The translations under genes and the position numbers were made by a program. Source: Lotus japonicus (taxonomy: Eukaryota > Streptophyta > Magnoliopsida > Fabales > Fabaceae). Taken from it: a DNA stretch of 64,000 bases. The DNA is taken from positions 61,680,195-61,744,194 of the forward strand of contig NC_080046.1 of the NCBI RefSeq assembly GCF_012489685.1, in the 5' to 3' direction. Every line of letters begins with the position of its first letter. The stretch's first letter is position 1. Positions 1 through 11,315 of the stretch are shown here, in pieces. Below the pieces are notes generated by a model that saw nothing but the letters and a program-made list of their open reading frames with translations, did not search any database and had not been told where the DNA came from.

Positions 1-232
1 TGATATACCAAATGAAGGCTCAAACATTTTCTCTATGATAGAGAGTTTAAGAAAAGAGAGAAAAATGTCATAGATTATTAATGTAAATCAAACAACATTG
101 TTGATATGTGTATCACTTCACATTGCATATGCTTTGTACCAACCTTTTTTTTCTACATTTATCTTCCGTTCCCATTATATTATATATCACGTGTGAAAGC
201 AAAATGCAAATACTAAAGTTGAAACTTGAAAG

Positions 233-802
233 CATAGTTATAAAACTCGGACCGGACCGGCCGGTTCGACCGGTTGAACCGGGAACCGGAACCTTGACCG
301 GTCCGAGCCATTAAATGGATCGGGCATGTAATTGAACCGGTATGAACCGGTTTGGACCGGCCGGTTCAGGTAATAAACCGGCGACTCGGCCGGTTTTTTT
401 TGGACCGGTCAGTCTTTTTTTTTTTTTTTCTGATTTTTCTTTTTTTTTTGTCGAAACTGTTTTTAATGGTCAAACTGTAATTAATTTACATTTAATGTTA
501 ATTATTTGGTCAAATGATATTCAATTGAGAGTTATTTAAAAAAATTGTCATGGCTAGGACTTGAACACAGGACCTCAAGGAGGAAAGCTAATCCAAATTT
601 CCACTACACCACCTTACTTCTTGTTTAGAAGAATGCATATTATTTTATATATATGATATACTAAGGTTATATTTTAAATTATTATAATTTTTTAATATAA
701 ACCGAGTCAAGCAATCAAACCAATGACCCAGTGGTTGAACCATTGACTCATTGACCCAGTGCCTCGACCGAGTCGATCATCGGTCCGAGTCTGATAACAC
801 TG
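233..802. mobile_element. hAT-like non-autonomous DNA transposon (570 bp)
   Basis: The element is bounded by the 8-bp direct repeat CTTGAAAG (225-232 and 803-810), a target-site duplication. Its termini are inverted repeats: the left end CATAGTTATAAAACTCGGAC matches the reverse complement of the right end at about 18 of 22 positions. An 8-bp duplication and a terminus starting with CA fit the hAT superfamily. The left third (about 250-410) is packed with ACCGG/CCGGTT words on both strands, a feature often seen in subterminal transposase-binding regions. No transposase is encoded, and the two short ORFs here are low-complexity translations of the CCGG repeats. A tRNA-like segment sits inside. 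Confidence 0.75.
549..617 (-). repeat. tRNA-like (Pol III A/B box) sequence inside the hAT-like element
   Basis: On the minus strand this reads GGTGGTGTAGTGG, then AGGTCCTGTGTTCAAGTCC. These resemble a degenerate A box and a B box (GTTCAAGTCC close to GTTCRANNCC) at tRNA-like spacing. No paired acceptor stem or clean anticodon arm is visible, so it is a tRNA-derived relic and not a tRNA gene. Confidence 0.35.
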
Positions 803-810
803 CTTGAAAG

Positions 811-1861
811 TACCTTCTATATTTGGCGGCCGCACAGGTAAGAAGCATTATTGGGATACGTGGAAGTGAGTTGAGGGGATGGGTGTGTATAATGAAAAGT
901 AAAAGAAAAAGTTTTTTACTTTCTTTTTATTTTAGACCACTTTTTTTAACCTACTATAATAGGTAAACACATTTTTTTTAAAAGATATTTAATATATGAC
1001 AAATTTTTAATGATGTTTTTTCTTAAAAAATATCATGTGTTGACCTGCTATAACCAGTCAAAGTAGGTGGTGTAAAATTACACCACCTAAAATTGGTGTA
1101 TATTAGATTCTCCCTTTATTTGAAATGAACATGTACATACAGTACATTCTCCTTTTTGTGATCACTGATCAATGATCATCTCATCATCCGTACTGACTGA
1201 TAGTTTGTGGTGCACCTGCATCGATTCATCAAACTCATTGGTGGGTCCAATTTAAAAGGTTGATCACAGTTGCTCATTGATTTGTGATGGGAATATGCCC
1301 CACCAGTGTAGTGGAGGTGGGGACTGGCAGATAGTGGCTTCTTTTTTGGTTTTTTCATTTGATTTGTGCCTTAATTTGTCATTTATTTATAATTTGGGTG
1401 AGGGATATGTTTAGATACATAGTTTATGGTTAGATTAGATACACAAGTTGTTTAAATGAACATAAAAGATGGATTAAATCACGCTAGTTGTAGTGGATGA
1501 CTAATAATAAGTAAGCGAGTTAGAAATTATACTTATTTTAAATATTAATCATTCATTTAGAAATAAGATTATTTAACCTAAAAAATATTTTAGGTCATTT
1601 AGAAAACTCACCCTTAGATACAATAAGTAGACTAAAATCATATTAGTCAATTACAAAAGTTAAGGAAAAAAGTTTCTATTAACCATAATTAATTATGTAC
1701 CCAAACAGGCACATAAACACCCGAACAATACAAACTTCACTTCACAATTCACATAAATCTATTTTTTTTTTATCATATCACATTAATTACTCCAATCTAT
1801 TCCTTCTTCATTTCTTATTTTAACTGTCTATATGACTACATCTGTTGAATATATGTACATA
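811..1861. other. Intergenic, no gene; small hairpin at 949-1068
   Basis: No coding signal was found. A 120-bp imperfect inverted repeat is present: ACCTACTATAATAGGTAAAC on the left pairs with the reverse complement of the block ending AAGTAGGT at 1068. It could be a decayed MITE, but no target duplication was identified. The last ~38 bases (1824-1861) are one half of a tandem repeat that Helitron 1 interrupts. Confidence 0.4.
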
Positions 1862-2541
1862 TCTACTACACTTTAAAAGAGACTCAAGAAATCACTATTC
1901 CTAAAAGAACTTCAAATCTGGGTCGTCTATTCCACTCTCTCTCCATTTTCACTCTTTAATCTTGGCCACTCACTTGTGAGACTTTTTTTGCCTCTATTCT
2001 ACTCGGGGTTCTCTGTATGGTTGGCGTCACATAGCGCGTTGATGGAGTATGGGATGAAGGTCATAATTGTTTCCCTGCTAAGCGTTCGTGAGTTATCATC
2101 ATGCCTGCAGGTCCTGTCCCTGTTGCGTGTTTAAGGAGGAATTCAAAATTTTAGGTTTTCCTGTTCGACCAGGATTTGGGGTAAAATTCGTCATTCTGAC
2201 CTAAGTTTCTTTAAGCCATTGTGAGGTAGGTGATGAATCGAAGGAGGAAAATAGAACTGTTGAGGAAGGTTTTGGATTTGTTCAGAATGTGTTGTCTGAA
2301 GGAGGAGAATAGATTTGTATCAGAAGCCATGTCAGGTTAGTAACAGAGGTTTGGTATGCATAGTTGTCAAGCAGGCTTGCTTCTGAAACGTAATTGAATT
2401 TAATTGTATTTTTGAAATGCTTCTCACTTTCACTTGTCTATAAATATTGGCATCTTGTGTTCATTTTTGTGTTCTTGGTCAGAGCAATTTTTCTTTACTT
2501 ATCTCCTCTTTCGTTTAGACAATTGTTGGTTGTTGTTAATT

Positions 2542-3054
2542 ATGGCTTTTACTGCTGGCCCTTTCCATCCCCTTCGTAGCTTATGCAAAGGGCAAGATAC
2601 ATGGAAAGTTAAGGTTCGCGTTCTTTGATTGTGGGAAATGTTTCCTGTTGATGAACCTGGCAAAGCATATGCTATTAATCTTGTCTTGATCGATTCACAG
2701 GTTATTTATTTTATTTTGTATTTTTGTAGTTCTATTTCTATGTGGAATTTAAGCATATCCTATAATTTGTTCTTTTATTTTGTTGTATAGGGTGTCAAAA
2801 TTGAGGCTTGTATTAAGAAGAACTATCTCAGTAAGTTCAGGAGTGAATTCTCAGAGGGTGGTGTGGTGTAACTTATTTTGGTGTTTCTGAAAACTCCGGC
2901 GCATTTCGTGCATCAGATCATGAGTTCAAGATTTTCTTCAATTTGAGGACACGGGTTGTGCCTGAATCTTCAGATGTTATTCCAACGATTGGGTTATCCT
3001 TGAAAAACTCTGCTGACATTGAAGCTACTCTTGGAGAATCAGATTTTCTCATAG
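2542..3054 (+). pseudogene. RPA1-like (replication protein A large subunit) 5' exons, broken
   Basis: The start and first exon (MAFTAGPFHPLRSLCKGQ, then the TWKVKVRVL segment) match copy 2 at 12199 closely. A TGA at 2626-2628 replaces the codon that is arginine in copy 2 (RVL-stop-LWEM). Exon 2 begins after the intron acceptor near 2790. It contains a frame disruption around 2865-2880 where copy 2 reads GGVYKINFFGE, then recovers the RTRVVPESSD segment and reaches a donor at 3055. The central and C-terminal exons of copy 2, including the zinc-ribbon exon, are missing and replaced by unrelated sequence. It cannot make a full OB-fold protein. Confidence 0.85.
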
Positions 3055-4706
3055 GTAAGTTAACTCCTTCCATTTCAATGAAGGATTTTTTTTTTGGTAT
3101 GATGATGATGATTATGAGTTTAAGTTTTATGTTTTTTATACTTATCTGTGGTGTATTACATTGTGTTGTAATTGGAATGCCTTTTTGTTGCAGTTTAATT
3201 TGTTTTGATATTATAATTGTATTAAATTAGGAATCCAAGCATTATAGAGAAATTCAAGGTAGCAGTTAGCACTCATTGTAGAAAAGATGGGAGGGTCTCT
3301 TTTTGGGTGATTTAGGGATATGTGGAGAAGACTTGTATAGACGCATCGGTAAGGAGGGAATACCAGATAAGGTAGACCAGTAGTTAGAGATAGAGGGACA
3401 CCAAGAAAAATTATACGCCAAACCATGTATAGATTTGGATTTAAATTGTCTATCTTTAGACATTATTCATGATAAGATATTACGGTGTTGTTTAATCCAT
3501 GTAGCTAATTCCACCTATTGGGTGATGTGCAGGTAAATAGAGTTTCCAGTTCCTCTATACTTCTCATTCCAAATATATATTTGATGTGCAGGTATGAAGA
3601 CATTCTTCTATCCTTGTGGAACATTTTCAAAGAATGCTACTGTTGCAAAAATCAGACCCATATGTAAGTTAGTTATAATGTATTGTGTTAGCATTCAAGT
3701 GATGAGTCTATATCTGAGTAGTGTTTCTTGCAAACAAAGGCAGAATTTATGTAAATCAAGTTGATATTGATATTAACCTATGCCTTAGATTTGGTAGCCA
3801 ATACTTATTCAATTGACCGAAAATGAAATTTTGCTTAATTTCTAATTGGCCTAATTTTCTATTAGTATAGTGCTTTCTTGCTGTTCCTACTGTTTGGTGA
3901 TTTGGAATGGCTCGTGGTAGGCTTGTGAAATTCAGATTGGGGTATAGGCACTTTGGATGGCATTTAATGGTGTTGGACATTGTTTGTATTTGCAGTTGCA
4001 AGTATCTGTAATTCTCTGGTCTCTGTACTGTTGTCCTGGTTTTTCTGGTTTGGCTTCATTTTTCTGGTTTCTTTTTTCTCTCTTTTGTATTAAGGGTTGG
4101 AGTTGGAGTACCCCTTATACTCCATTTTAATGCGATCTTTAACTTATCAAAAATTCTTTTACTAAATTCATTGCTTTGCATTTAATGAGCCTACCCACTA
4201 TTAGTACTATCTTTGTGCTTTGAAAGAGACCCAAATATTGTTACTGAATTAATGAATCATTTTAGATGACTTTACCTACATTGTCCAAAAATTTGTACTT
4301 AGTTCTGTGGTCAATTTTCTTCATTTCATGATGACAACTCCTATTGTCAAGATTTCCTATCGAGAAATCTGTTGCTTTTTTTCTCTAAACATACATTAAC
4401 TTACATGTTAGATGAAGATTTCTATATATAAACACACTATATCTAGGTGAAACAAGATTGGTTTGAACCAAAGTTCCTCTCACTCTAATCTATTCGTGAA
4501 TATCTCCCAGCCTTGGCTCTGTGTATGTTTCTCTTCTATTTGGTCTTATAGCATGTTTTTTCCTTTAACTTCCAGATCAATTCGTTATTTATGCAAAAAT
4601 ATTATAGATTATTATATTTTGTCAAGTATCAATTAAGAACAGTTAAATTTTTTTGGCCTCTAAGAATGCTAGCTCATCAAAGACATGATTTTGTACTCTC
4701 TTTCAG

Positions 4707-5295
4707 GCATCTGCCTTGAATGAGGCAACACCAGGAAGTGTTAAGTCAGTTTTCAAAGCTTGGGACGACCGTTTGAATTCTTCTGGGGTAATGCATTCAG
4801 CTTCAGTTGCTAGATATCAATATTTAAGATTCATTGTTTCTGCAGTTTTGGTCTTTAACCTGTAGTAATTTATCCTCTTTGGTCACATTGGCTTTAACAG
4901 GATCACTTGGAAACCAAGGGTGTAACGGTGGCCCAAAGCCCAAACACTGGCAGACTTAGCGCTCTGGCCAATAAGCCAAAGCTATTCAGTGGCTTAAAGT
5001 TTTACTTTTCGAGTGATTATGTGACGAGTTATAAGGAAGATCTTGAAGATTTAGTTGACGTGGGAAGAGGTGCAGTTTTGAGAAGCAAGGATAAATTGGA
5101 AGCTAAAAGACATGAATTTGAAGTGGCTTCAAATTTGTTGATTGTTTACAATCTTGATCCGCCACAAGGAAAAAAATTGTGGGGGATGAAGTTTCAACTC
5201 TTTGGCAGAGACTAAATGCGGCAGAAGATCTAGCTGCCAATACTGGTTCCCAAGTCATTGGTCACGCATGGATTCTGGAGTCAATTGCTGCGTGT
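4707..5295 (+). pseudogene. Captured BRCA1-like BRCT-domain exons inside Helitron 1
   Basis: A 4901-5215 reading frame opens directly after an intron acceptor (TTTAACAG) and encodes NKPKLFSGLKFYFSSDYV, then a YKEDLEDLVDVG segment, then LLIVYNLDPPQG. After an apparent one-base insertion in a G run near 5180, the downstream frame gives LWQRLNAAEDLAANTGSQ and ends GHAWILESIAAC. This order matches the C-terminal BRCT of plant BRCA1 (from established family knowledge; BARD1 is the next-best match but fits less well in the second half). A possible upstream exon (4707-4787, ALNEATPGSVKSVFKAWDD) was not assigned to a family. The piece lacks the RING domain and the rest of the protein, is frame-shifted and lies within Helitron boundaries. 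I call it a transduplicated fragment, not the host DNA-repair gene. Confidence 0.8.
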
Positions 5296-6291
5296 AAGTT
5301 GTAGCCTTTTGTTAGCTAAAACGCATTCTGTAGCAGATATTTTTTCCCTCTGTTGATAGGGTCTTTATTCTGCAAAAGATTTGATCACTTATGTACAGAA
5401 TGTCAATTGAATTTATATCTTATGTAAGCTATGATATTGAGGGATGCTAGCAATATGTTTGACCGTTGGTTATTTAGTGAAATGTATTTGTGATTTACTA
5501 AAAAAAAAAACAAGATCACTTGGAAAGCAATGAGGGTGATCTTAAGTTACTTGCATTCATTCCGTAAGTTTCTATGCCCTACACTCATCTTGTGTTGTTA
5601 TATACACATGCTAAGATGGCATGTTTGGAATATAGTGGGTGGATATAGTTGTCAATTTAGTACTTATGCCATAGTTAATTTTCATTTTTCAAACTACTTC
5701 CATGTCAATTAATGGCCTAGAAGTTTGAATAATCTTTTCAACAACATAACATCTCTATGTTTGTTCGTAGATATTGGAATTAAGTGAGATTATTTTGTTT
5801 ACTATTTTGTCTATAATTGTTTCACCCTTTGATAAATAGATATGAAATTTATATTATATTCTTAGTTGCTATTGAAGTATGATATTGGTGTACATAATGC
5901 CAATATGTACGAGAAATAATAAAAAATTATCAAGTTATTTTTCTTGCTTATTAAAAATAATTTAGTTATATTTGTGTTTAATTAGACTTATAATTTCAAC
6001 ATTTGTACATTTCTAACAAAAACTTCAAGTTTTTTTAAAAAAAAAACTATAACATTGTCAGTGTATTGACGTTATATTGGAAAAATATGTAAAACACATT
6101 TATTATACATATTAAAGGTCATAATCGGTTTTTTATCACCTATATATTGGGAAAAAAATGTAAAACACATTTGTTACGTGATTATCCAAGTTTGGAGTTA
6201 ATTTATTCAGTTTAATAAACTCAGTAAATAAATATGATTAATAGTAGAATTGCTCGTCCGTGCATCGCACGGAGACGGGCTACTATCCTAG

Positions 6292-6610
6292 TATAGTTAT
6301 ATACCCAACATTTTCCAAGAGTATATATAAGCTCGTGAAAAAATAAAAGAAAAGAAAAGTTCAAAAGCAAAAACTAGATTTGAATTGTGTTTATTATGAG
6401 AATATAATTAGAAAATGAAAAGAAAAAATATATTAGTTAATGGTCTATATGACTACATCTATTGAATATGTAGTTATATCCCCAACATTTTCCAAGAGTA
6501 TATATAAGCTGGTGAAAAAAGAAAAGAAAAGTAAAAAAAAAAAAAAAAACTAGATTTGAATTGTGTTTGTTATGAGAATATAATTAGAAAATGAAAAGAA
6601 AAGAATATAT
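6292..6610. repeat. Tandem duplication; second unit is the empty site for Helitron 1
   Basis: The block 6293-6435 (starting ATAGTTATATACCCAACATT) recurs at 6471-6610 with a few changes. The second unit is preceded by GTCTATATGACTACATCTAT (from 6443). That sequence otherwise occurs immediately left of Helitron 1 (1826-1861). Unit one is therefore split by Helitron 1, and unit two preserves the uninterrupted order. Confidence 0.75.
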
Positions 6611-8866
6611 GAGTAGTATATGTGAGTATATCAAGGCATAAGAAGATATAGCATTACTCTTTTAATTAATGAAAGGTACATTTACTATATTCTTATGCTA
6701 AGCGTTTATTGTGAATCAGAAAAAAGAGACAAAATGGGGGGAGGAACCTTGTCTTCTTCTCACATGATTCTAAGTTTCTTACCAATATATAACAAACAGT
6801 TTGCCTTTATACGCCCACTCACCACCCCATATTAAAAAAGTTAGCCATTGTGGACCCTTATTAATTAGAGGCACAGGAAAAAAAACATATTTTGTTCTTG
6901 AGCACTTTCACTTTTTCCCCTTAGAGTATAGAGCATTTCCCATAAATTTGCTTGTACTATATGAGGTAAAACCTTGAAAAAAATGGCTAAAGGGAAGGTT
7001 ACATATAAATGATAACAACACATGCGATGTATGGTCAAAATCACCTTTAGTAAAGGGGCATAGGCTTTGCATCCATCCCATATATATAAAAAAGGCAAAA
7101 AAGATAGTACGACTAATGATTTTCCAACGCTTCAATGAGAATCTTGGTCCACCTCAAACATGCATAGAATATATATTTTACAAAGGTTATAACATAAAGG
7201 TATAGTATCTGTTCTTATATTCTTATCAGTTCATCAGCAACCTCATGAAAATAATATATACGCATTTCATCACCAGTGAACTATGTGTATTTTAATTAAT
7301 AGATGTCATTATCAGTTTATGAGGTTTATGCTGCTTGTGTCTGACATTTGTGATCTCTGGATTTAATTACAACAACTTATGTATATTATTAATGACTTTG
7401 TAAATAAAAAATAGTTCATTAGTCGGTGAAAATATAAGAAAAAAGTTTCACATTGCTAAGTTAGTGACAAATTAATGATTAATAAGTTGAAGAGCTGCAA
7501 CCTCAATTGCGTTAAGTTTTTTTGGGTTAAGCTTCTACTCGAGCATTCTTTAGTCACCCTCATCTATTTGTTGCAGTATATTGGGCCCGCACACATCCAA
7601 ACCTAACAATGGTATCTGAGTTCACTTGAGGCTAAAAAAAGAACAAAACAAAAACCAAAAAAAGAGAAGAGAAAAAAAAAAGATGGGCTCAAAAAAAAAA
7701 GGAAAAAATTATGGGCCTCTAAGACTCAAGTACACACAGAGGAGTACAAGCCCACAACGACGACCTCTGAGGTTCTGCTTGAACACAAGCCTAAGTAGAC
7801 TCTAACTCAACTACCAAATTGAATTGAATGATTTATAAACTGGAGAGTTGCAACCCAATTGCCTTAAGGTTTTTGGGTTGAGCTTCTCCTCTAGCACCCT
7901 ATAACCACTCTCCTCAACCTGTTGCGGTATATTATGACGAATACCTTGGACACTAACTTGCAGCGATTGATTTATTAGCGACAAATTTTAATGACAAACT
8001 CAGTGACAGATATAGTGACAAATTTGGCAACAGATTCAACAAATGATTTAGGGATGACTTCAATGACTAATTTAGGGACAACTTAGGGACCTAATTAGTT
8101 TCATATCAATTTGTTTTTAATCACCCTTCGTGATCATATCATGAGTTTTTTTTATAAATCATATATTATGAAATAGAAGTACAAGAGGTACTCCTAAAAG
8201 GCATGCAAATGCTAACTATAATCATCTTCACACAAATAATCATTTTAGCGGCCATAAATTTTGCTTTAGCAACACTAAAAATGGTTGCTTCTTTTACGAC
8301 TATTGCGGTTTAGTTGGAATATCGACAACTGATAAAAGCTTTGCTTGCAATTATATTGAGTACGAGTAACCTTTTGACTTCTGAAAATGTATTTGTTTTA
8401 CACTTCTAGAAGTTGATGTGCAAAACAAATAGAAATCAAAAGTTGAAGGTTCAGAAACATAAAATTTAGCTTTTGAAAATTGATTATTTAAAAAGTCTTC
8501 AAAGTCATTTAAGGATATTTTGAGGAAAAAATGACTTTAGGTGTGTGAATATTATTTGAAGGGTGTACGAAAAAAACATCTTGCCACTATTATAAACAAG
8601 TTTTTATATATAAACCCCTTGTCGCTGGACACACAATCAACATATGAGTTGATGACGGGTATGCACTACCAAAAATCACAAAATTATTAAAAAATGTGAA
8701 AACACATTTCTAGTGGTCATGCTGGTAATTTCAGACTGCCAGACATACGTATGTCCAAAATATGACTGAAAATAAAAATCATATCCAAGCATAAACTTCT
8801 CAATTACTGCCGTTAACATCACAAGTGTAACGATATGGCCATTGCAAATTTCCTCATTACGGCTTT
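6611..8866. other. Gene-free repeat-rich interval with degraded LTR/PBS-like pieces
   Basis: No credible gene was found. Two related blocks (about 7480-7580 and 7825-7930) share GAGCTGCAACC/GAGTTGCAACC, TTTTTGGGTT and GTTGC(A/G)GTATATT. The first ends in AATGGTATCTGAG (7610), resembling the TGGTATCAGAG primer-binding site next to copia LTRs, so these look like LTR remnants. At 7960-8090 there is a degenerate run of GTGACAAATT-type words. CACTACCAAAAATC at 8662 resembles a CACTA-type terminus, but no partner end was found. Confidence 0.35.
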
Positions 8867-9002
8867 GTTTGGTTGGGTGGAAAGAAAGGGGGAGGAAAGA
8901 AAACACGGAAACCGATGCATGAATTTAGACTAACCTTAGTCTAAATTCATGCATCGGTTTCCGTGTTTTCTTTCCTCCCCCTTTCTTTCCACCCAACCAA
9001 AC
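8867..9002. repeat. Near-perfect palindrome, two 67-bp arms with a 2-bp spacer
   Basis: The left arm (8867-8933, starting GTTTGGTTGGGTGGAAAG) is repeated as its reverse complement at 8936-9002 with only CC (8934-8935) between. I found no mismatch within the arms. A transcript through it would fold into one long stem. The short ORFs in both directions (8676-8906 - and 8963-9190 +) share the same N-terminal residues only because of this palindrome. It could be a young snap-back MITE or hairpin small-RNA source. Confidence 0.9.
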
Positions 9003-9204
9003 ATAGCATACATGTCATTTCTGGTGGACTTTCTGCATTAGGATTTGATCAGATATCAATTAGGATCTATTTCTTATTCTCTCCAGATCTGACTCGCCAA
9101 CCACACGCATGCATGTTGCATCAAATAATACCAACCACAATCATGCATGCAGGTGTGCATATATGTATGCTTTTGCCAAAAAAGAACTGAAATTCTGGTT
9201 CTCG

Positions 9205-10110
9205 CACAGGACAGATGTCGAACGCGATGTTGGGACAATCGGTTCGACAATTGCACAACAGTACATAAATTAAATCAACGAAAAAAACACAGGGAATTGT
9301 TAACCCAGTTCGGTGCAACATCACCTACATCTGGAGGATACCAATCCAGGAGTCAATTCACTATCAAATAATAGCTCTCAGGTCACATGAAAGTCCCTCC
9401 TATACCTAAGTACTCCCCCTTAGTATAGAGCCTCTTCAATGTCTACCACTATTACTTAAGTGAATCTAGCTTAGCCCTTCTCCTCTAAGCTATGAGGAAA
9501 CTTCCCCTAACTCCTAATGATCACTGCCACAGTGACCGATCCCTTACAAGAGATTGAAAGATAGATCTCATGATCAAACAACAATTTGAAGAGATTACAA
9601 CTCAACTAAACAAACCAACTCTAAGCCATATGATTATCAATGGAGGCAGTAGAGAGGTGTACAAAATAACAGAACAAGGACTCACAAAACAAAACCCTAA
9701 AAACCCAATCCTTGGGTGCCCAAGGCACACTTTGCAACTAGGGTTAAGCCTCCTTAAATAGCCGTTCTTCTGGTCTTGATCTTCAATGGGCTTGCACGAA
9801 AATAGAGTCCATAAAACAGATCTGGAACAAATCTTTTAAACCAGTAACAAATCTTATCAAATAAGATTTGAACAAAAGATAACAACTTTCACAATTTAAA
9901 CCAAATCAAATCCTCTTCAACAGATTTGATTCCACTATAATATATTCCAGATAGCATAGAGAAGCTTCTTCAATAACCCTAACTTGATTATCACGAAATC
10001 CATCCAAAGCTTCTAGAAAAATCAGCCAAACACACAGCAGATCCGCAGGGACAAATGTCACAGCACGATGTTACAACATCTGGTCTCACATCTTGGCACA
10101 CACATACATT
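9205..10110. mobile_element. Possible LTR-retrotransposon-derived repeat
   Basis: The left part (ACAGATGTCGAACGCGATGT, near 9210) and right part (ACAAATGTCACAGCACGATG, near 10051) are related in direct orientation. In between lies AATTGTTAACCCAGTTCGGT (from 9294), a phrase I associate with dispersed plant LTR-type repeats. No gag-pol, target duplication or complete LTR pair was established. The interval carries no plausible gene; the 63-74 aa ORFs look spurious. Confidence 0.3.
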
Positions 10111-11315
10111 AGCTAAAATGCAGACAACATAAAAAAAGGAACAACAAGAACAAATTAACAAGTCAAAAGTAGTAAGGCTTTCCCATTTTGTTCTTGATTT
10201 CGGATTTTAGAGCAAATCCACTCAATCCAATTGCAGTGTGAATGCTTTGTTTTGTTTCGTTTCCTTTACTCGTACATCCATCCTTATCATCATTTCTTCA
10301 CTTCTTTCATATATCCAAAGCATGCCTCTACTTTCTTTGATTTTTTATACTAGGCCTTCTTCATGATCATGATTAGTCCCATTAGCTGAATATGATTAGT
10401 CTCACACACACCAAATCCACACGCATGCTACTAAGATTGATTCAACGACCTAGACGAAAGCTTATGACTTTCATGAGAACTTTAAAATTAAATATTTACA
10501 CATGCACCCATTTACATCTTCTTTTAAAGAGATAATTCCTTATTTTCTCTAGTCATTTTCCTTTTATACATTCCCTGCTACCGATAATTCCATTTTTTAT
10601 TGTTGTTGTTGAAAGGAAAATACATCAACGAACAAGAACACACATTAAATAAAATGGTGCGATGGGTTCTAAAAGTTTGGGTCTAGCTACATTAAATTTG
10701 GGCCATCAGTTATACTGTTCTTTGGGCCATCACTCATACCGATTAACACAGCCTTTGGGTTTGGACTAAAAGTTTCTTTGAAAAAAAAAGGACTAAAAGG
10801 TGCCTTGATTCAAAAATAAAATAAAATTAGCGTACACCTCAAAATTATTATTTACACACTATCTGTTCTTTTATTTTATTTTTTTGGAAAATTTATGAAG
10901 TTTATTATTATTGCACTAACCATCTTTATTTTACTGATGACATTGCACCAGCATCCCTGACGATTTATCATTTTTTTTGAACTAGATGATTTATCATTAT
11001 TACAATACTCTTCCATAAGATTTATGATTATAATACTCAACATTTCTAAACAACAAAGGCAAAGTTTATGCATGAATTCTAGAACAACAATCCAGTCCAT
11101 GGTAGTGGTATATCCATTGGCCAAGCTATTCCTCAAGTTGTTTTTATAAGTTTTTATTTTTTATTTTTGCTTCCCTCTATTTTCTATTGCTCCTCAAAGA
11201 GATCTTCCAAATATGTGGTAGCATTTTTGGGCTCGTAGCCCTTTTGGCTCAATAAAAAAGACTATGTTTGCAAACCACGTGTAAGATGTCAAAGGGAACA
11301 TCCACACATGCAACA
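10111..11315. other. Intergenic, nothing recognised
   Basis: A+T-rich sequence without splice-linked coding segments or clear repeats. The 86-codon minus-strand ORF at 10876-11136 has low-complexity composition and no recognisable domain. Confidence 0.4.

Larger units (their letters stand above)
1862..6291 (+). mobile_element. Helitron 1, RPA-carrying family, with captured BRCT exons
   Basis: The 5' end is TCTACTACACTTTAAAAGAG preceded by A at 1861. The same start occurs at 11316 and 16924, which fixes the family boundary. The 3' end shows the canonical Helitron signature: a 7-bp stem hairpin (CCGTGC-ATC-GCACGG core, 6257-6273), then 14 nt, then CTAG (6288-6291), followed by T. Insertion is therefore between A and T with no target duplication, as known for Helitrons. 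Inside are a damaged RPA1-like gene (2542-3054), unassigned sequence, and BRCA1-like BRCT exons (about 4901-5295). No Rep/helicase is present, so the element is non-autonomous. An unoccupied relative of the insertion site lies at 6440-6500. Confidence 0.85.

Noticed and set aside
549..617. tRNA gene on the minus strand
   Set aside because: A- and B-box-like words only; there is no 7-bp acceptor stem or recognisable anticodon loop.
4907..5215. Functional BRCT protein gene
   Set aside because: The fragment lacks other BRCA1 domains, shifts frame near 5180, and lies between Helitron termini beside a dead RPA gene.
8662..8700. CACTA-superfamily terminus (CACTACCAAAAATC)
   Set aside because: No inverted partner, 3-bp TSD or transposase was found nearby, so it is left as a weak resemblance.
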